Below are positions 10,147-21,284 of a stretch of DNA of 64,000 nt, one piece after another. The notes below the pieces were generated by a model that worked only from the letters and a program-made list of their open reading frames with translations, was not told the origin of the DNA and searched no databases. The first letter of the stretch is position 1; the number at the start of each line of letters is the position of its first letter. Origin of the DNA: Ianthella basta (taxonomy: Eukaryota > Porifera > Demospongiae > Verongiida > Ianthellidae); assembly GCA_964019415.1 (NCBI GenBank), contig OZ025872.1, positions 1,624,199 to 1,688,198 of the forward strand. Direction: 5' to 3'. The translations under genes were made by a program, and so were the position numbers.

Positions 10147-10581
10147 CTCTCTCCATTGGACCAGGGTTTGTTTCAACATTACCACTTCGGAGGAGGAGGA
10201 TCGTTATGACAACCAGTGGATCAAAGCCGTTGTCCTCTAACACCTCCAGCAACAGGCCTACAGGATTCTTGCATGAGGCGGCTTTACACTTATTTCTTCC
10301 CAAGCAGCTCACAATTGTGGCAGTAGCAATCAAGCCATCATAGAATTCATCGGTTGTAATAGCTGGGTCACCAAAAGAGTCAGTTTTGGCTTTCCTTTGC
10401 CCTTTCTTCTTCGTCATACATTTCTTCTCTCCTCTGTGTGGATGGCTGAGTGGAGAAGGTGTCCTCTCCTGACTGGACAGTGATTTCATTACTCCTCTCC
10501 TGATGATGAGAGTCTGTTGAATGCAGGCAACCCACGGTCTTACAACCACACACCACTGCTCTTTTGAAATAGGCATGTCAC
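10147..10581 (-). CDS. 2A-peptide exon, copy A
   Basis: 435 bases (145 codons), open, phase 1-1. Acceptor: pyrimidine-rich tract then TTTATGACAG; donor AGAG|GTGTGT. The product starts DMPISKEQW, has a basic middle (KKCMTKKKGQRKAK), a D-PAITTDEF segment, a Cys-containing stretch, then a hydrophobic run DPLVVITILLLRSG directly before NVETNPGP at 10157-10183. The 2A consensus is D-V/I-E-x-N-P-G-P; here the Asp is Asn, which would be expected to lower ribosome skipping. In sea-urchin and sponge NLR genes such N-terminal 2As act as alternative signal sequences (established for some of those proteins). Same length and phases as copy B at 16504-16938. Confidence 0.75.
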
Positions 10582-11728
10582 CTGTCATAAAGGAGAGGGG
10601 CAATGAGTTGAGATGAATATCATGCATTCACCTCCATCACTTCAACTGTGTGCTATGATTTTGATGATTAACTGATATGAATGTGCAATGTGTGAAACAT
10701 GAGTGCATCCATCCATCTCTAGCTATCTACGTACCAATTTGGAGTTGTGTGTATCCCGTACTGTGGATAGTGGAGGTGGTTGTGTGCAATGGTGCAATAT
10801 GTATGTCGATTCTCACATGTCAACATGCATACATACGTACATGTGTAGTGAGAACAATCTGCAACATTTAAGAAGCCTTTGTTTGATGACCACAAGTCTC
10901 ACCTCTCCTCTTTTCAGAACTGGCAACATACACATGTACATACCCTAGTGAGCCCATATTGATGTTCCTCGCACCACGCATACACCCAAATATACACCTC
11001 CCTCCACACACACACCAAGTAAACAATATATACACACAGGCCATGGTACTGGGCATGCATAACAGCGCAACATGGACCCATGGCCGTTGTATTGCCATCA
11101 CAAGCCATTGCATACATATTCTCCCACCCCAGTCCTCTTCCAACACTCCAATCATACATGAACACATGCACGCACGCATGCACACATGCACACGCGCGCA
11201 CACACATACAGTGTGACACATGCACACATGCACATACGATACGTGACATGGAAAACTTACGTGGATTCATAGAAGTACCTGGAGTTCCGTCATGGAACAC
11301 GGCGGATTTTCTGTTTGAATCCATTGAGATCCATTGAAATCCAATTCCAAGCGGATTCGAGCAGTAAATGGCTAAAGACAGTACTGACCCAGCGTCATAC
11401 TTAAAAGCATACTTTTGTAGACACTGGTGCATCTCTGTACATACGGTGAAAAGAAGATGAGGGATCATATGCCGAATCTAAGGTAATCAATCTGAGGGAT
11501 CCTACGTCGAATCTAAGGAAGTATCGCCTACTCTTCTTGAGCAATATACGTAGAACCGCTGTGCGTGCGTACATAGCTATATTCCGTTGAAGCTCTCCTC
11601 AAGATAAGTAGCTATGCATGCAACGTTAGGCTCTTTACGGCATGTACAGTGATCAAGAAATGAAGAGCCAATTGAGTATACAATTAGTAACTTAGTCAAA
11701 AGTTAAAATAGTAAACACTACAGAAAGT
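10582..11728. other. No gene recognised; CA/CGCA-rich patch
   Basis: Includes an impure CA/GC tract near 11160-11230. A 45-base stretch at about 11118 (CTCCCACCCCAGTCCTCTT) recurs at about 14045, flanking the BEN2/Tc1 relics as a direct repeat 2.9 kb apart. Confidence 0.55.
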
Positions 11729-12741
11729 TCACATGCTCTCAGTGGCTAGAGTCTTCCTGCACACTTCATCAATAGCATTGCGCATCTCCTTTTCTGCAAC
11801 AGCTACTGTCTCCAGTTTTTCTAATGGATAGTGTTTAAGGCAGGTGGAATGAACTGCCTTCAGTTTAAAGCAGTTGAGGGCCTTCTTTCCACAAATTCCG
11901 CACAAATTGCTGGGCAATTTCTCCTGTTCAGAGAACAATGTCTTGGTTAGGCAAGCCACCAGGTTCCTTCGTGACCTGCACGCTGTAAGACACCGATCAA
12001 TGTCTTCTGGTGATATTGCTTATTCACTTGGGCCATCGGTGACACTTCTGTTTAAAATGTCCAGCAGAGCCGGAGATGGGGATATGTGGGGAGGATGCGA
12101 ACCATACCCAGGGTAAGGTCTAGGATCTTGAAGTCAGGGACCTGGTGTTGGCTCCTGGATCTCACTTGGTGCAGGTACGACAGACTCAGGGTAGGGTCTA
12201 GGGTCTTGAAGCCTGGGCACTGGCGTTAGTCCCTGAATTTCACTTGGTGCAGGTGTGACAGAGTCCATGGGCAATGTAGCAAGCACTCCACCGATGCAGG
12301 TGCTCTTTAATTCGTCCAGGTTGGTTTGCAGTTGAGCCTGTCAAGCTAGAAGTTGTTCCAGGAAAGCCGCAAGTTGTTGGTATTGCAGCGCACCCCTGGC
12401 TTCCAGCTCTGACACAGTATGCAAGAGGCTGTCCATCTTTTGTATCAAGGCAGGTGGTCTGTCCTGGCGCAGAAATGGCCGATCTTCAACTGGGGCAGGG
12501 TCTGCCAGCTCCAGAACCAATGGCTCGCCCTCTTCAGCAGTGGCGAGCTCTTGCGGCACAGAGAAGGAGCTGCCGTCGTCCACAGCTTCACTTTGTACAT
12601 CTTCTTCGTTTTCACCCACACTACAGTAACCTTGTCCCCAACAGCAATCGCTCCACTCTTGACTGCAGACTTCTTGATCACCGACGTGGTTCCTTTAGAC
12701 CTTCCCCCGGTCCACTTCACTACAATCTTTGTATTCTCCAT
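11729..12741 (-). pseudogene. BEN-domain protein relic (BEN2)
   Basis: Begins MENTKIVVKWTGGRSKG and GDKVTVVWVKTKKMYKVKLW, the same kind of small basic N-terminal domain as the transposon-borne BEN protein at 2869. One frame change follows; then a single frame runs to the end, interrupted by three stop codons (near 12339, 12135 and 12021). It holds an acidic stretch, a helical segment (MDSLLHTVSELEARGALQ), Pro-rich repeats (LQDPRPYP), and a C-terminal BEN domain with NLVACLTKTLFSEQEKLPSN, GKKALNCFKLKAV and NAIDEVCRK. Either a decayed host gene or cargo of a second transposon: a Tc1 transposase relic starts 250 bases away, head to head. Confidence 0.72.
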
Positions 12742-12796
12742 TGTGACGCAATGTCCAGACACTCTATACACCCTATACACAGAGACGTGCGTTCCT

Positions 12797-12815
12797 AACC
12801 CTAACCCTAACCACA
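12797..12815 (+). repeat. Short telomere-like tract (CCCTAA)3
   Basis: CCTAACCCTAACCCTAACC, three units of the metazoan telomere repeat, lying between the BEN2 start and the Tc1 relic. Too short to mean a telomere. Confidence 0.8.
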
Positions 12816-12986
12816 ATTTCTTTGGTTGATTAATTAAGTCACAAGATCCTAACACCTTGAGCAGACAGAGGTGTAGGCTACCACGCAATTTGATTGCTTG
12901 TACATTCAGTGTAAGTATCTTGCATGTCTCTGTATAAATATATAAAAATTTTTGATTTTTTGTATGTATAATTGTGCGATTTGAAG

Positions 12987-13440
12987 ACAATGCTTTTAAG
13001 CAACTTCCAGAGAGAGTGGATCATTTCCCTGTGGACCCAGTTGAATGGGAAAGCCACACTTACAGCGATCAAGACAATCTTGGCCAAGGAGGGAACTATT
13101 ACCAGCTACCAGACAATTAGGAACACCATTACAAGGTGGAAGGAAACAAGGTCTGTCCGAGACTGCCCACGAATTGGTCAAACAAAGGCCATAGCCATTA
13201 TCACCTGATAGATGAAGCCATGGCAGAGAACAATGAACTCACTGCAGAAGATTTGAAGAAGCTACTTACTGAGAAATTTGAAGAAGAATAAGCAGGCTAC
13301 AGTGAGAGGACTATTGCGAGAGCCTGGAATGAACTGGGCTGGACATTCACCACTGCTAGGTACTGCCAAGCAATCCGGGACACGAATACGAAGAAACGAC
13401 AACGTACCAAACAAAGGTACAAGGTCGCACCATCTGTTGC
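12987..13440 (+). pseudogene. Tc1-like transposase N-terminal fragment
   Basis: Starts MLLSNFQREWIISLW and has the helix-turn-helix pattern of Tc1 proteins (ILAKEGTITSYQTIRNTITR, then RDCPRIGQTK). After stops and a frame change it continues with NNELTAEDLKKLLTEKFEE and WNELGWTFTTARYCQAIRDT, matching the GWTFHGSRYCQLIRNA region of the intact transposase at 4927-5925. No DDE catalytic half remains. It runs away from the BEN2 relic. A TATA-like run near 12930 lies upstream. Confidence 0.75.
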
Positions 13441-14107
13441 AACGCCAACGCAACATAACTAGAAGAGCCTCCATACCAGTAGTCTTCACTCCTTGACCAC
13501 AGCGATAGACGTTTGGGATAGCGAGAGTATTCCTAAGGCCTTCCAAGTCATCTTTCTGAAATCTAAGTAGTTATGAACGAGACAAGGATTACCTATGGCT
13601 AATATATACTCTAAATGCAGCTAAATCTTACCTAAACAATTGATCGCACTCGAGCTCGCTGATATCATTCAGGCAGATTCCTCCATGGTCAAGAAGTTTT
13701 GGTGGAAATGCAATGTGATGGACGAGTAAGGCGAAGTCTTCATCGTTGCTTGAAGAATCATGCTGTTGTAATAACATGCAACTGCCACAAGATCATTGAG
13801 CTGATGCTGACAAAAAGAAAAAACACCTCCTTTGGAATTATCGGGTGAGAGATCGTGTTCTACGCACCAAACCTTACCTTTGTGCTGCACCAGCCATTTT
13901 GTCAACCAACGATTTCACATGCAAACATCACGCAAACATTACAGGCATACCAATTTTTTTAATCGCCAAAAGCACTAACCTGTAACGCCTACCTGCAGTT
14001 AGAGGTTACGCATTAGGCGTAACTGAGAATTTTAATCTCTCTACTCTCCCACCCCAATCCTCTTGCAACACTCAAATCATACATGAAGCATGCATGTACG
14101 CACGCGT

Positions 14108-14143
<36 letters not shown>

Positions 14144-15014
14144 ACACACACACTGGTGACTGGTGTTTACAACTGTCATTGGGAATGTCTCGGGCTATGA
14201 TTGAATGCATGGCCAGTTCTGAACAGAGTGAAGGTGAGCCAACTACATCTGAGATGGCTGCTTCTAAATATTTGAGTCAATTGTAAAGAAGGGAACAGGA
14301 AAATTTGGCTTAGACAAGCAAGAAAAGTGTTAGGAGACAAGCAAGGATTGTTGCAGTAAAAGGACTAACTACCCATCGAATGCCTAAGAAAGCCTTCAGG
14401 ATCATCACTGCTGCCAGCTGTCTGCCGTCGTCCTACGTAGCCTCATCTCATGGTCCATTGCATTAAAGTACACATACAGAATGACAGACCCTAAGAAATG
14501 TCACTAAAGACGGTAATTTCTCGGTAAACCATCCGTGTCGATTGAATCCAGGTCCACAGAAACAACGGAATATCACTCTGCCATTATCTTCTCAGACATG
14601 GGGTTGTATAGCATTCTAGATCGAGGGGCAAATGTCAAAAATTATGACAGACAGACATACAGGCAGACAGATGGACCAAAATGATCGCTTTACGCCCCAT
14701 ACATAGAGATGTGTACTATACTACCTCTGAAAAAAGACACTCCACTAATGAGGACATTTAGACCTGTCCACAACATTACCATGTGTGTTCAGAATAGGGA
14801 GGTGCTAATGTACGGGAGCATTCATACAAGAATATCTGAGACGATATTCACCCTACAAACATAGCATTGCAAAGCCTATCCTTCACCTTGTCACCTCAAG
14901 TGTCCTACAAGAACCACACTTGGTATGTGCACTGATAGCTAAGCAGTCAGTTTCATTCAAGATGTCAGTCAAGAAAGTAACCCAACCAGTGTGTTAGTGA
15001 CTGCAAATATGACC
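13441..15014. other. No gene recognised; CA tract
   Basis: Holds a CA microsatellite at about 14105-14155 and a minus-strand open stretch at 13669-13905 (MTKWLVQHKGKVWCVEHD...) without recognised domain. Around 13990-14030 there is an imperfect palindrome with GTAACGCCTA and TAGGCGTAAC. Confidence 0.5.
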
Positions 15015-15016
15015 TG

Positions 15017-16442
15017 CACAGGGTAGTTATACCTGGAAACCACTAGCATGGCCGCTAAATTTGCACCTTTTTGAAACATTATATTTTCGCTCTCTGAATG
15101 ATTCTACGAAAAACGAATGGCAGGAGAAGGAAGTATGATATTAGCTTTATCAGAAAAGTCAATCAGCGCAACGGAGAAAGCTTGAATAAAGATGTTTGAA
15201 GGTGTTGAAAATGGCATACTCGCCGACGTTCAGAGCAAAACCGGCATATCTAGATGACGCCTGAAACACACGTAGCTGCGCTGGTTAGGTGTAGGGAAAT
15301 GTAAAGTTTCAGAATCGACTGAGAACTGGGCATATATGCATCTGTTCGCAGAGAAAATTAAGAAAAACATATTCTTGGTAGTAATTTTGTCACAATTCGC
15401 ACGTTCAAATGCTATTTTCTTGAAAAGAGACTACAGCACACTTCTGTTCTCAGTCGAATATGAAGGTACATTTACTACTAAACATGATGATGTACAGCAC
15501 ACTCACCAAGATGGGGCTCTAAGTATGCCGTTTTTTATACAAAATTTCCTGAACAACAAATCGGCCATTGTGATGACGTCAACAAACGTCACTATTCGTT
15601 ATCGAATAGCAATGTGTAAAGGGAAGTTAGGTCGCCGCTCGTCAACCGAAGTGCAGCAGATCGAGGACAGTATCTGTTATTGTTGTCAGGCCCACAGAAC
15701 TGGAAGAGTATGATTTAGTAAAGGTACGTTAGGGTGCATCCATGTGTGCCACATTACACGCTGCCTAAGTCATCGCACAGCTTCAATTCACATGTTGTCT
15801 CACTCCACACGCTGCCTAACTCCACACGCAGCCTCAGTCCACGTGCTGTTTTAGTCCATGCGCTGTCTCACTCCACACACTGCCTCATTCCGTACGCGAC
15901 CTCACTCAACACACTGTCTCTCTCCACGCGCTGACTCACTCTACGCGCTACGCACGTATGTAGCTAATTTTAACACAGTCTCATTCAACACGCTACTTCG
16001 CTCCACAAACGTTTTCTCATTCCACACGCTGTCTCGCTCTACACATACTCAGTACCAACTCGATTTTTGCTGTAGACAAATACTGGAATACAGAGAATAA
16101 CTTCATTGGGCAAAGACTCCTGTGTGAGAACTGTAGCAAGTGCTTATCTGCTCTGTAAGCACTCTAGCATAGGGCTAGTCTGCTGTGTGAGTACTTCGAA
16201 GTGCTGCTGAGTTTTGGTCTATTGTATAAGCACTCTAGTGGAGTGCTGGTCTGTTGTGTGAGCACTCTAGCTGAGTGCTGGTCTGTTGCATTAGCTCTAG
16301 CTTAGTGATGTCATTTGTGACATCAGTGATGTCATTCGTGACATTATTAAGTTTCTCCCTCCGAAACTGTTAATGAAAGGAATTTAGGGGTTATCCACAC
16401 CTTTCACCTAAAGTACAGGTTTCCTGGTATAACTACCCTGTG
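15017..16442. mobile_element. Non-autonomous DNA element, CACAGGG family, copy 1
   Basis: 1.43 kb, ends in inverted repeats CACAGGGTAGTTATACCTGG and its mirror (25 of 25 positions by eye), flanked on both sides by TG, a two-base target duplication. Inner sequence near the left end resembles copy 2 at 23911. It has no transposase. It carries two tandem arrays (20-base and about 40-base units). The superfamily is unknown. Confidence 0.85.
15735..16060. repeat. 20-bp minisatellite inside the CACAGGG element
   Basis: Degenerate tandem units close to CACGCTGYCTCACTCCACAC, followed at 16140-16310 by about four imperfect units containing GAGTGCTGGTCTGTTGTG. Confidence 0.85.
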
Positions 16443-16503
16443 TGTACTACTGTGCAATAAGTGCACAACTCGTGAAAACTGTTCACTAAACACAACCACC
16501 CAC

Positions 16504-16938
16504 CTCTTTCCACAGGACCAGGGTTTGTTTCCACATCACCACTTTGGAGGAGGAGGATTGCAATAACAACCAGTGCACCAAAGCCATTGTCTTCTAACAA
16601 CTTCAGCAATGGGCCTACAGGATTCCTGCATGAGCAGTCTTTACAATTATTTCTTCCTGAGCAGCTCACAATCATGGCAGTAGCAATCAAGCCATCAGAG
16701 AATTCATCAGTTGTGATAGCTGGGTCACCACAAGAGTCAGTTTTGGCTTTCTTTCTCACTTTCTTCTTTACAGTGCATTTCTTCTCTCCTCTGTGTGGTT
16801 GGCCAAGTGGAGAAGGTACTCTCTCCTGACTGGACAGTGACCTCTTCACTTCTCTCCTGATGATGCGAGTCTGCTGAATGCGGGGAACCCACAGTCTTAC
16901 AGCCATAAGCCACTGCTCCTTTGAAATACGTTTGCCAC
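16504..16938 (-). CDS. 2A-peptide exon, copy B
   Basis: 435 bases (145 codons), open, phase 1-1, same length as copy A. Acceptor CTCTCCTTTGTAACAG, donor AGAG|GTGGGTGG. The product starts GKRISKEQW, keeps the basic middle and the GDPAITTDEFSDGLIATA segment, and ends with ALVVIAILLLQS directly before GDVETNPGP at 16514-16540, a perfect match to the 2A consensus. 2A peptides make the ribosome skip the last Gly-Pro bond, releasing an upstream product and restarting at Pro. The hydrophobic run before it could act as a signal or membrane segment when skipping fails. Differences from copy A are substitutions only, which suggests constraint or recent duplication. Confidence 0.8.
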
Positions 16939-18467
16939 CTGTTACAAAGGAGAGGGGCAATGAGTTGAGGTGAATGGCATGTATTCACCTCCATCACTTC
17001 AACTGTGTGTTGTGACTTCATTGGCACAGTCTACAGTGAACCACCTCCTAGCTACATACAAGGCACTGGTGTTGAGAGGGGATGTCACACTAATGAGACC
17101 TGCCTAAGAGGGCCTGTATTGGGTGGAGCATACTGGTTCAGTGGACATCTATTGTGCTCCAGGTTGTGCTGTCCTTGCATAGCTACCCACAGCATGGTGT
17201 TAGGTTAAAGGGCCTACTTACATGTAGCTACACACGGTCACAACCAAACTGTATCCATAGGGTCTGGGTGCAGTCAAATCATACATAGTTATTCTAACTG
17301 GCTATGTACGCAACTAGCCTAGCTAGTTACATTCAAAGATCTAAGCGATGATCACAGTCCAGTGGCTGATCATTTCTCCAGCACTTGAATGCACTAACTC
17401 TGATTAACCCTATACATCCAAGATTCCAATTTTCCCACAAGAATAGATGTTACAAAATAGGAATTATGGCTGAAAGCAGTGAACACAGGCAAAAACCAAT
17501 TTCGCCCTCGCAGTCAAATGAACGGAATTGATGTCAGACGCTGGTGTAGCAGATGAAAGGAGCCTGGTGCTTGCCATAAAACAGGTCGTAGATGAATTTG
17601 GGTTCTTCCTGCTGCCGTTAAGCAGCCTTCATGGGTGTGCATGTGTAATAGCCAAAATAGAGCGCATTTCTTAGTTAATCGGTGCTACTTATGGCTCACT
17701 TGAAGTGGTTCTGTCTTATTTCATTGTTCCATCACCGCCAGGCTTGCCGTGAGCATGGAAACTGCCCTTTTGCACCACGATGGAGTTATCATGTACATTA
17801 ACAGTATGGGGAAGTAACGTGATTTGGCACACTGAAAAGTCAACTGAGTCTTCAGTTCTGCTCGTACATGTATAAAATTCAGTTCGTTTGTTTGTTTGCT
17901 CGCGATTTGGGCAAAACTACTGAACAGGACGCCACCAAACTCTCAGGGATTATAAAGTAGGGCATCAGAAGTGTCCTCCATGGGTTGGTATCGCCCATCT
18001 TGCAGTTCTTGAAGAAATATCCTTCAATTTCCAGTTTTTCGTTTGTGGCTGGTGGCCATTTTACTAATTATCGCTCTCATGACTTCTAGTTCTTGGGTGG
18101 TTTAATTCGCTGTCGTCAAACAATCAAATTTAACTCAACCATCGTTATAGCAGCTACCCTCCATTGCTAACAGCGCAGGTTCTTCGAATCAGCCTGGGCC
18201 TACTCGCTGTTGTGCAACTCGCCATAGCAGAAGCCTGTCAAAGGCAGGCGCCCTGCTAGTTGTAAATAAAACCTTAGTAAGTAAATACAATCGGTAAAAG
18301 AACGGCGCTGCCCTTCTAGTTGGCAGTAAAGCTTGCAAAGCAAACCCTATCTTATATGACCTTTAAAACGGACATTCGTAGTTTAGTGCATTGCGCAATA
18401 TGACAGTTAAAACGGTTTATTGAGCATAAAGGATTAACAGGGCTTGAAAGATATGGTTATTACACTC
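16939..18467. other. No gene recognised
   Basis: About 1.5 kb of moderately AT-rich DNA. The stretch near 18180-18300 (CAAAGGCAGGCGCCCTGCTA, then AAATAAAACCTTAGTAAGTA) looks like the 3' end of an old retroposon, but I cannot name it. Confidence 0.5.
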
Positions 18468-18541
18468 CCACCTTCCCTTCCCAACCACCTCAGAGCATCT
18501 TTCTGCTGTAAGGAGGTGTCTAGGGAAGAACTCATTCATTA
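18468..18541 (-). pseudogene. Half death-fold exon (acceptor side only)
   Basis: Acceptor CACCCTGCAG is present and the frame starts MNEFFPRHLLTAERCSEVVG, but homology to the exon stops after about 24 codons, before the second half and the donor. The conserved flank upstream continues to 18637 and resumes after a Penelope-like insertion. Confidence 0.7.
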
Positions 18542-18637
18542 CTGCAGGGTGTGAACAGGTTTTTATATCACTTGACTGCTCACTGCTTCATGCAGTGTGA
18601 TGTGTACTCATTTTCACTACACATTATACACTCAACA

Positions 18638-19359
18638 CTCTGGACTCATCAAAATAGCCAGTCATCACACAACAGAGAGCTCATGGAGAGAGAAGAACAT
18701 CTAAGCCAGGTGCTGCAGGAGAATGATCACCTGTACGAAGTGGTCAGGACTGCATCTCACCCTCGACAACAAAGGACACAGGAACAAACACGCCACACCT
18801 TCTACATCCCCTATGTATCTGGCCTAGTGTATGAGATCCCTTGCAGCTGTGGTCAATCGTACATAGGAGAAACCATGAGTGCACTTGAGACAAGGCTGAA
18901 AGAACATCAGGCGGCTACAAGAAGAGGCAAGACAGAAAAATCAGCTGTTGCGGAGCATGCCTGGTCCCAACATCACCAGCCCCTGTGGGGAGAAATAAAA
19001 GTCCTGGATCGTGCAGGACACAATACCATCCTGCAGATCAAAGAAGCCCTCCACATCTCCCTCAGGAACCCGAGGGAATTGGCAAACAGGGGCCAGAGTC
19101 TCAGCATTGATGGCTGTTGGAAGCACCTCATCAACAGACTGCTGAGAAGACAGCCACAGAGCAGGACTTGAACTAACCAACGTAGACGCATGATGTCATC
19201 CTTTGTCTGGCCAATCGGTGAAGTGTAACTGTCAATTTAGTGCAGACTTCTCACCTTCCTGCAGGTTTGCTCTGACAAAGGTCACAGCATGTGGCCGAAA
19301 AGTCAGTACTGATTCATTGCGATCATGTGGTTGGAATAAAACGAATCACTACCTAAATC
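18638..19359 (+). mobile_element. Penelope-like element, 5'-truncated insertion
   Basis: 722 bases inserted in the conserved intron flank. The target duplication is ATACACTCAACA (18626-18637) and ATACGCTCAACA (19360-19371). It contains a GIY-YIG endonuclease end and, at 19272-19304, a decayed hammerhead-like motif (CTGACAA, a small stem, CCGAAAAGTC) of the sort reported in Penelope-like elements. Confidence 0.82.
18680..19171 (+). CDS. Penelope-like GIY-YIG endonuclease C-terminus
   Basis: Open to its own stop. It reads FYIPYVSGLVYEIPCSCG, then QSYIGETMSALETRLKEH and KSAVAEHAWSQHH. The VYEIPC...YIGET...RLKEH pattern with a downstream AEHA is typical for the nuclease domain of canonical Penelope-like retroelements, which nick the target to start integration. 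The reverse transcriptase that precedes it in full elements is missing. Residues before about 18700 derive from the host flank and are not part of the protein. Confidence 0.85.
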   Translation, partial: LMEREEHLSQVLQENDHLYEVVRTASHPRQQRTQEQTRHTFYIPYVSGLVYEIPCSCGQSYIGETMSALETRLKEHQAATRRGKTEKSAVAEHAWSQHHQPLWGEIKVLDRAGHNTILQIKEALHISLRNPRELANRGQSLSIDGCWKHLINRLLRRQPQSRT

Positions 19360-19371
19360 ATACGCTCAACA

Positions 19372-19830
19372 GTTGGACACATGTAAAAGGAGCCAGAAAG
19401 TAAGACCCCTCCTACCCTTACCCCTGCACTGTTATTACCATGTACATCAAGTATGCACCATTCCCACCAATATCCTACCATAGTCCCTAGTACATAGCCC
19501 TATTCTACGCATACAGTAGGCAGAAGGTCTACCAGGAGTATTTTCACATGGACAGCTATTTATGCACGCATGCGTGTGTGTACACAAACACATACCACAT
19601 CCATGGCACTATTCCAATCTATCCAAACCCACACATCAGTCATAAACAGTTTTACATTGTGCCATGTACTCCTCAACAAGTAGGCAATCACTGTTTCATC
19701 CCAGTGACTCCATTTCACATACTATTGTACTTCAGCCTTAAACTTTAGTTATCTCACAGTGCTGAGTTGTTATTGTGGATTTCTACACAAGAGATGTGAG
19801 GGTGAGTGTGTAGAATTGCATATAGCGTAA
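19372..19830. repeat. Conserved intron flank continuing beyond the Penelope insertion
   Basis: Continues the unit with AGTTGGACACATGTAAAAGG and then text also seen at 22680-22960 and 27049-27330 (for example CACAGTGCTGAG and GAGTGTGTAGAAT). It gives the longest view of the unit on the acceptor side, about 1 kb. Confidence 0.8.
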
Positions 19831-20429
19831 TCGTTGAAATTTTCATGGTGTAGAAATTTTTGTGTTGCATCCGTCCACGAAATTTATACCCACGAATACT
19901 TATGTACAGAAGAATGCAATAGCAACATGTATAATATACCAGGTACAGCTCTAATGCATATTGTATGAGATTGGAGTTCTGCGTCCAAATTCAGCACTTC
20001 TGTTGGAGGGAACTGCAAGAGATGCCGCTATTGAGATACCTAGAGTGGAAGGACAGGCTTCCAGACCCACGTGGCTCACTATTGTTCGCTGTGATTAAAC
20101 AGGCCATTGCTGAAACCAACAGTGAAGTTCACTTTGCATGTAGTTCGAAGTAGAAGTGCGGGCCTTACCACAGCTACGGTGCTGGGGTGCGGGCGCGGGT
20201 GGGCAGGTACCAGCTGCTTGGGGCATTCTCATGAAGTGTGCTCCATCAATGCTAGCAGAATTCGGTGGCCCGGTACAACTGAATAGATATTGGGCCTGAT
20301 CACTACTGCATTGAATAAAATTTGTTCAGAGAAAGGCTACCACAGCGAAGAGTAGCAAAGTTTGGTAGATTTTACATCACGGAAGGAGTCATTCCTTGCA
20401 GATGTACGTGCAGTAGTCGTGATGGTGAA
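19831..20429. other. Degenerate sequence upstream of pogo transposase
   Basis: Short open pieces (for example LLRYLEWKDRLPDP near 20040) might be N-terminal transposase debris; not secure. Confidence 0.35.
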
Positions 20430-21284
20430 AATTCCAGCAGAGCTAATATTGAATTGGGACCAAACTGGGATTAAATTCATACCATGTTGTACCTGAACAA
20501 TGGAATGGCAGGGTATGAAGCGAGTGGAGGTGATCGGTGTTAATGACAAGCATCAGATTACTGCTGCTCTCTCTCAGGTGATTTCCTTCCTGTGCAGCTT
20601 ATGTACAAAGGGAAGACATTGCGGTGCCCTCCTCATTTTGCATTCCCTGCAGGGTGGCACATCACCCACTCCCCTAACCACTGGTCCACAGAGGAGACCA
20701 TGCTACAGTATACAGAGCACCTTATCATTCCTCATGTTGAGAAAGTACGAGAAATGCTTGAAGAAGACAAACCAGCTCTCGCCGTCTTGGACAATTTCAA
20801 GGGACAAGTCACAGAGTCTGTCATCAGTCTTCTTGATGCCCACAACAACTACACTTGCCTTTTGCCACCAAATACTACTGATAATCTCCAGCCCTTGGAC
20901 ATTGCTGTCAACAAACCAGCTAAAGAATACATCAAGAAACAGTTGGAGACGTGTTACTCTGAGCAAGTGATTAAGCAACTGGAAGGGCACGACATCAATG
21001 AACTTGAGACGATACAACTACAACCAATTGATCTTCATCTAACTGCCCTAAAGGAAATTGGTGCAAAGTGGCTAGTGGACATGGCTATGTACATTGGCAA
21101 CAACCCACAATTTATAGCGAACAGATTCGTTCGCTCAGGCATTACAGGAGCTCTTGATGGATACACGCAGGAACAGCAAGAGGCTCATGATGGGGAAGAT
21201 CAGCAGGACAGTGATTCTGACTCTGACATTGAGAATGATGAGACAGAAGATGATAAAGAGGCAGACTACAAAGATGTAGAGTAG
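20430..21284 (+). pseudogene. Pogo-like (DDE_1) transposase, N-terminus lost
   Basis: Three acidic motifs in order: IPAELILNWDQTGIKFIP, then ALAVLDNFKGQVTESV, then LPPNTTDNLQPLDIAVNK, the D...D...D core of pogo/Tigger DDE_1 transposases, followed by WLVDMAMYIGNNPQFI and an acidic Asp/Glu/Ser tail ending at a stop. The first motif is separated from the rest by a stop and a frame change near 20575; the part from 20592 on is open for 230 residues. The DNA-binding N-terminus is not visible, and no end repeats were found. Confidence 0.85.

Noticed and set aside
12797-12815. (CCCTAA)3 as a telomere or chromosome end
   Set aside because: Only three units inside gene and transposon relics; far too short.
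15735-16060. CRISPR array
   Set aside because: Degenerate 20-base units without unique spacers, within a DNA transposon.
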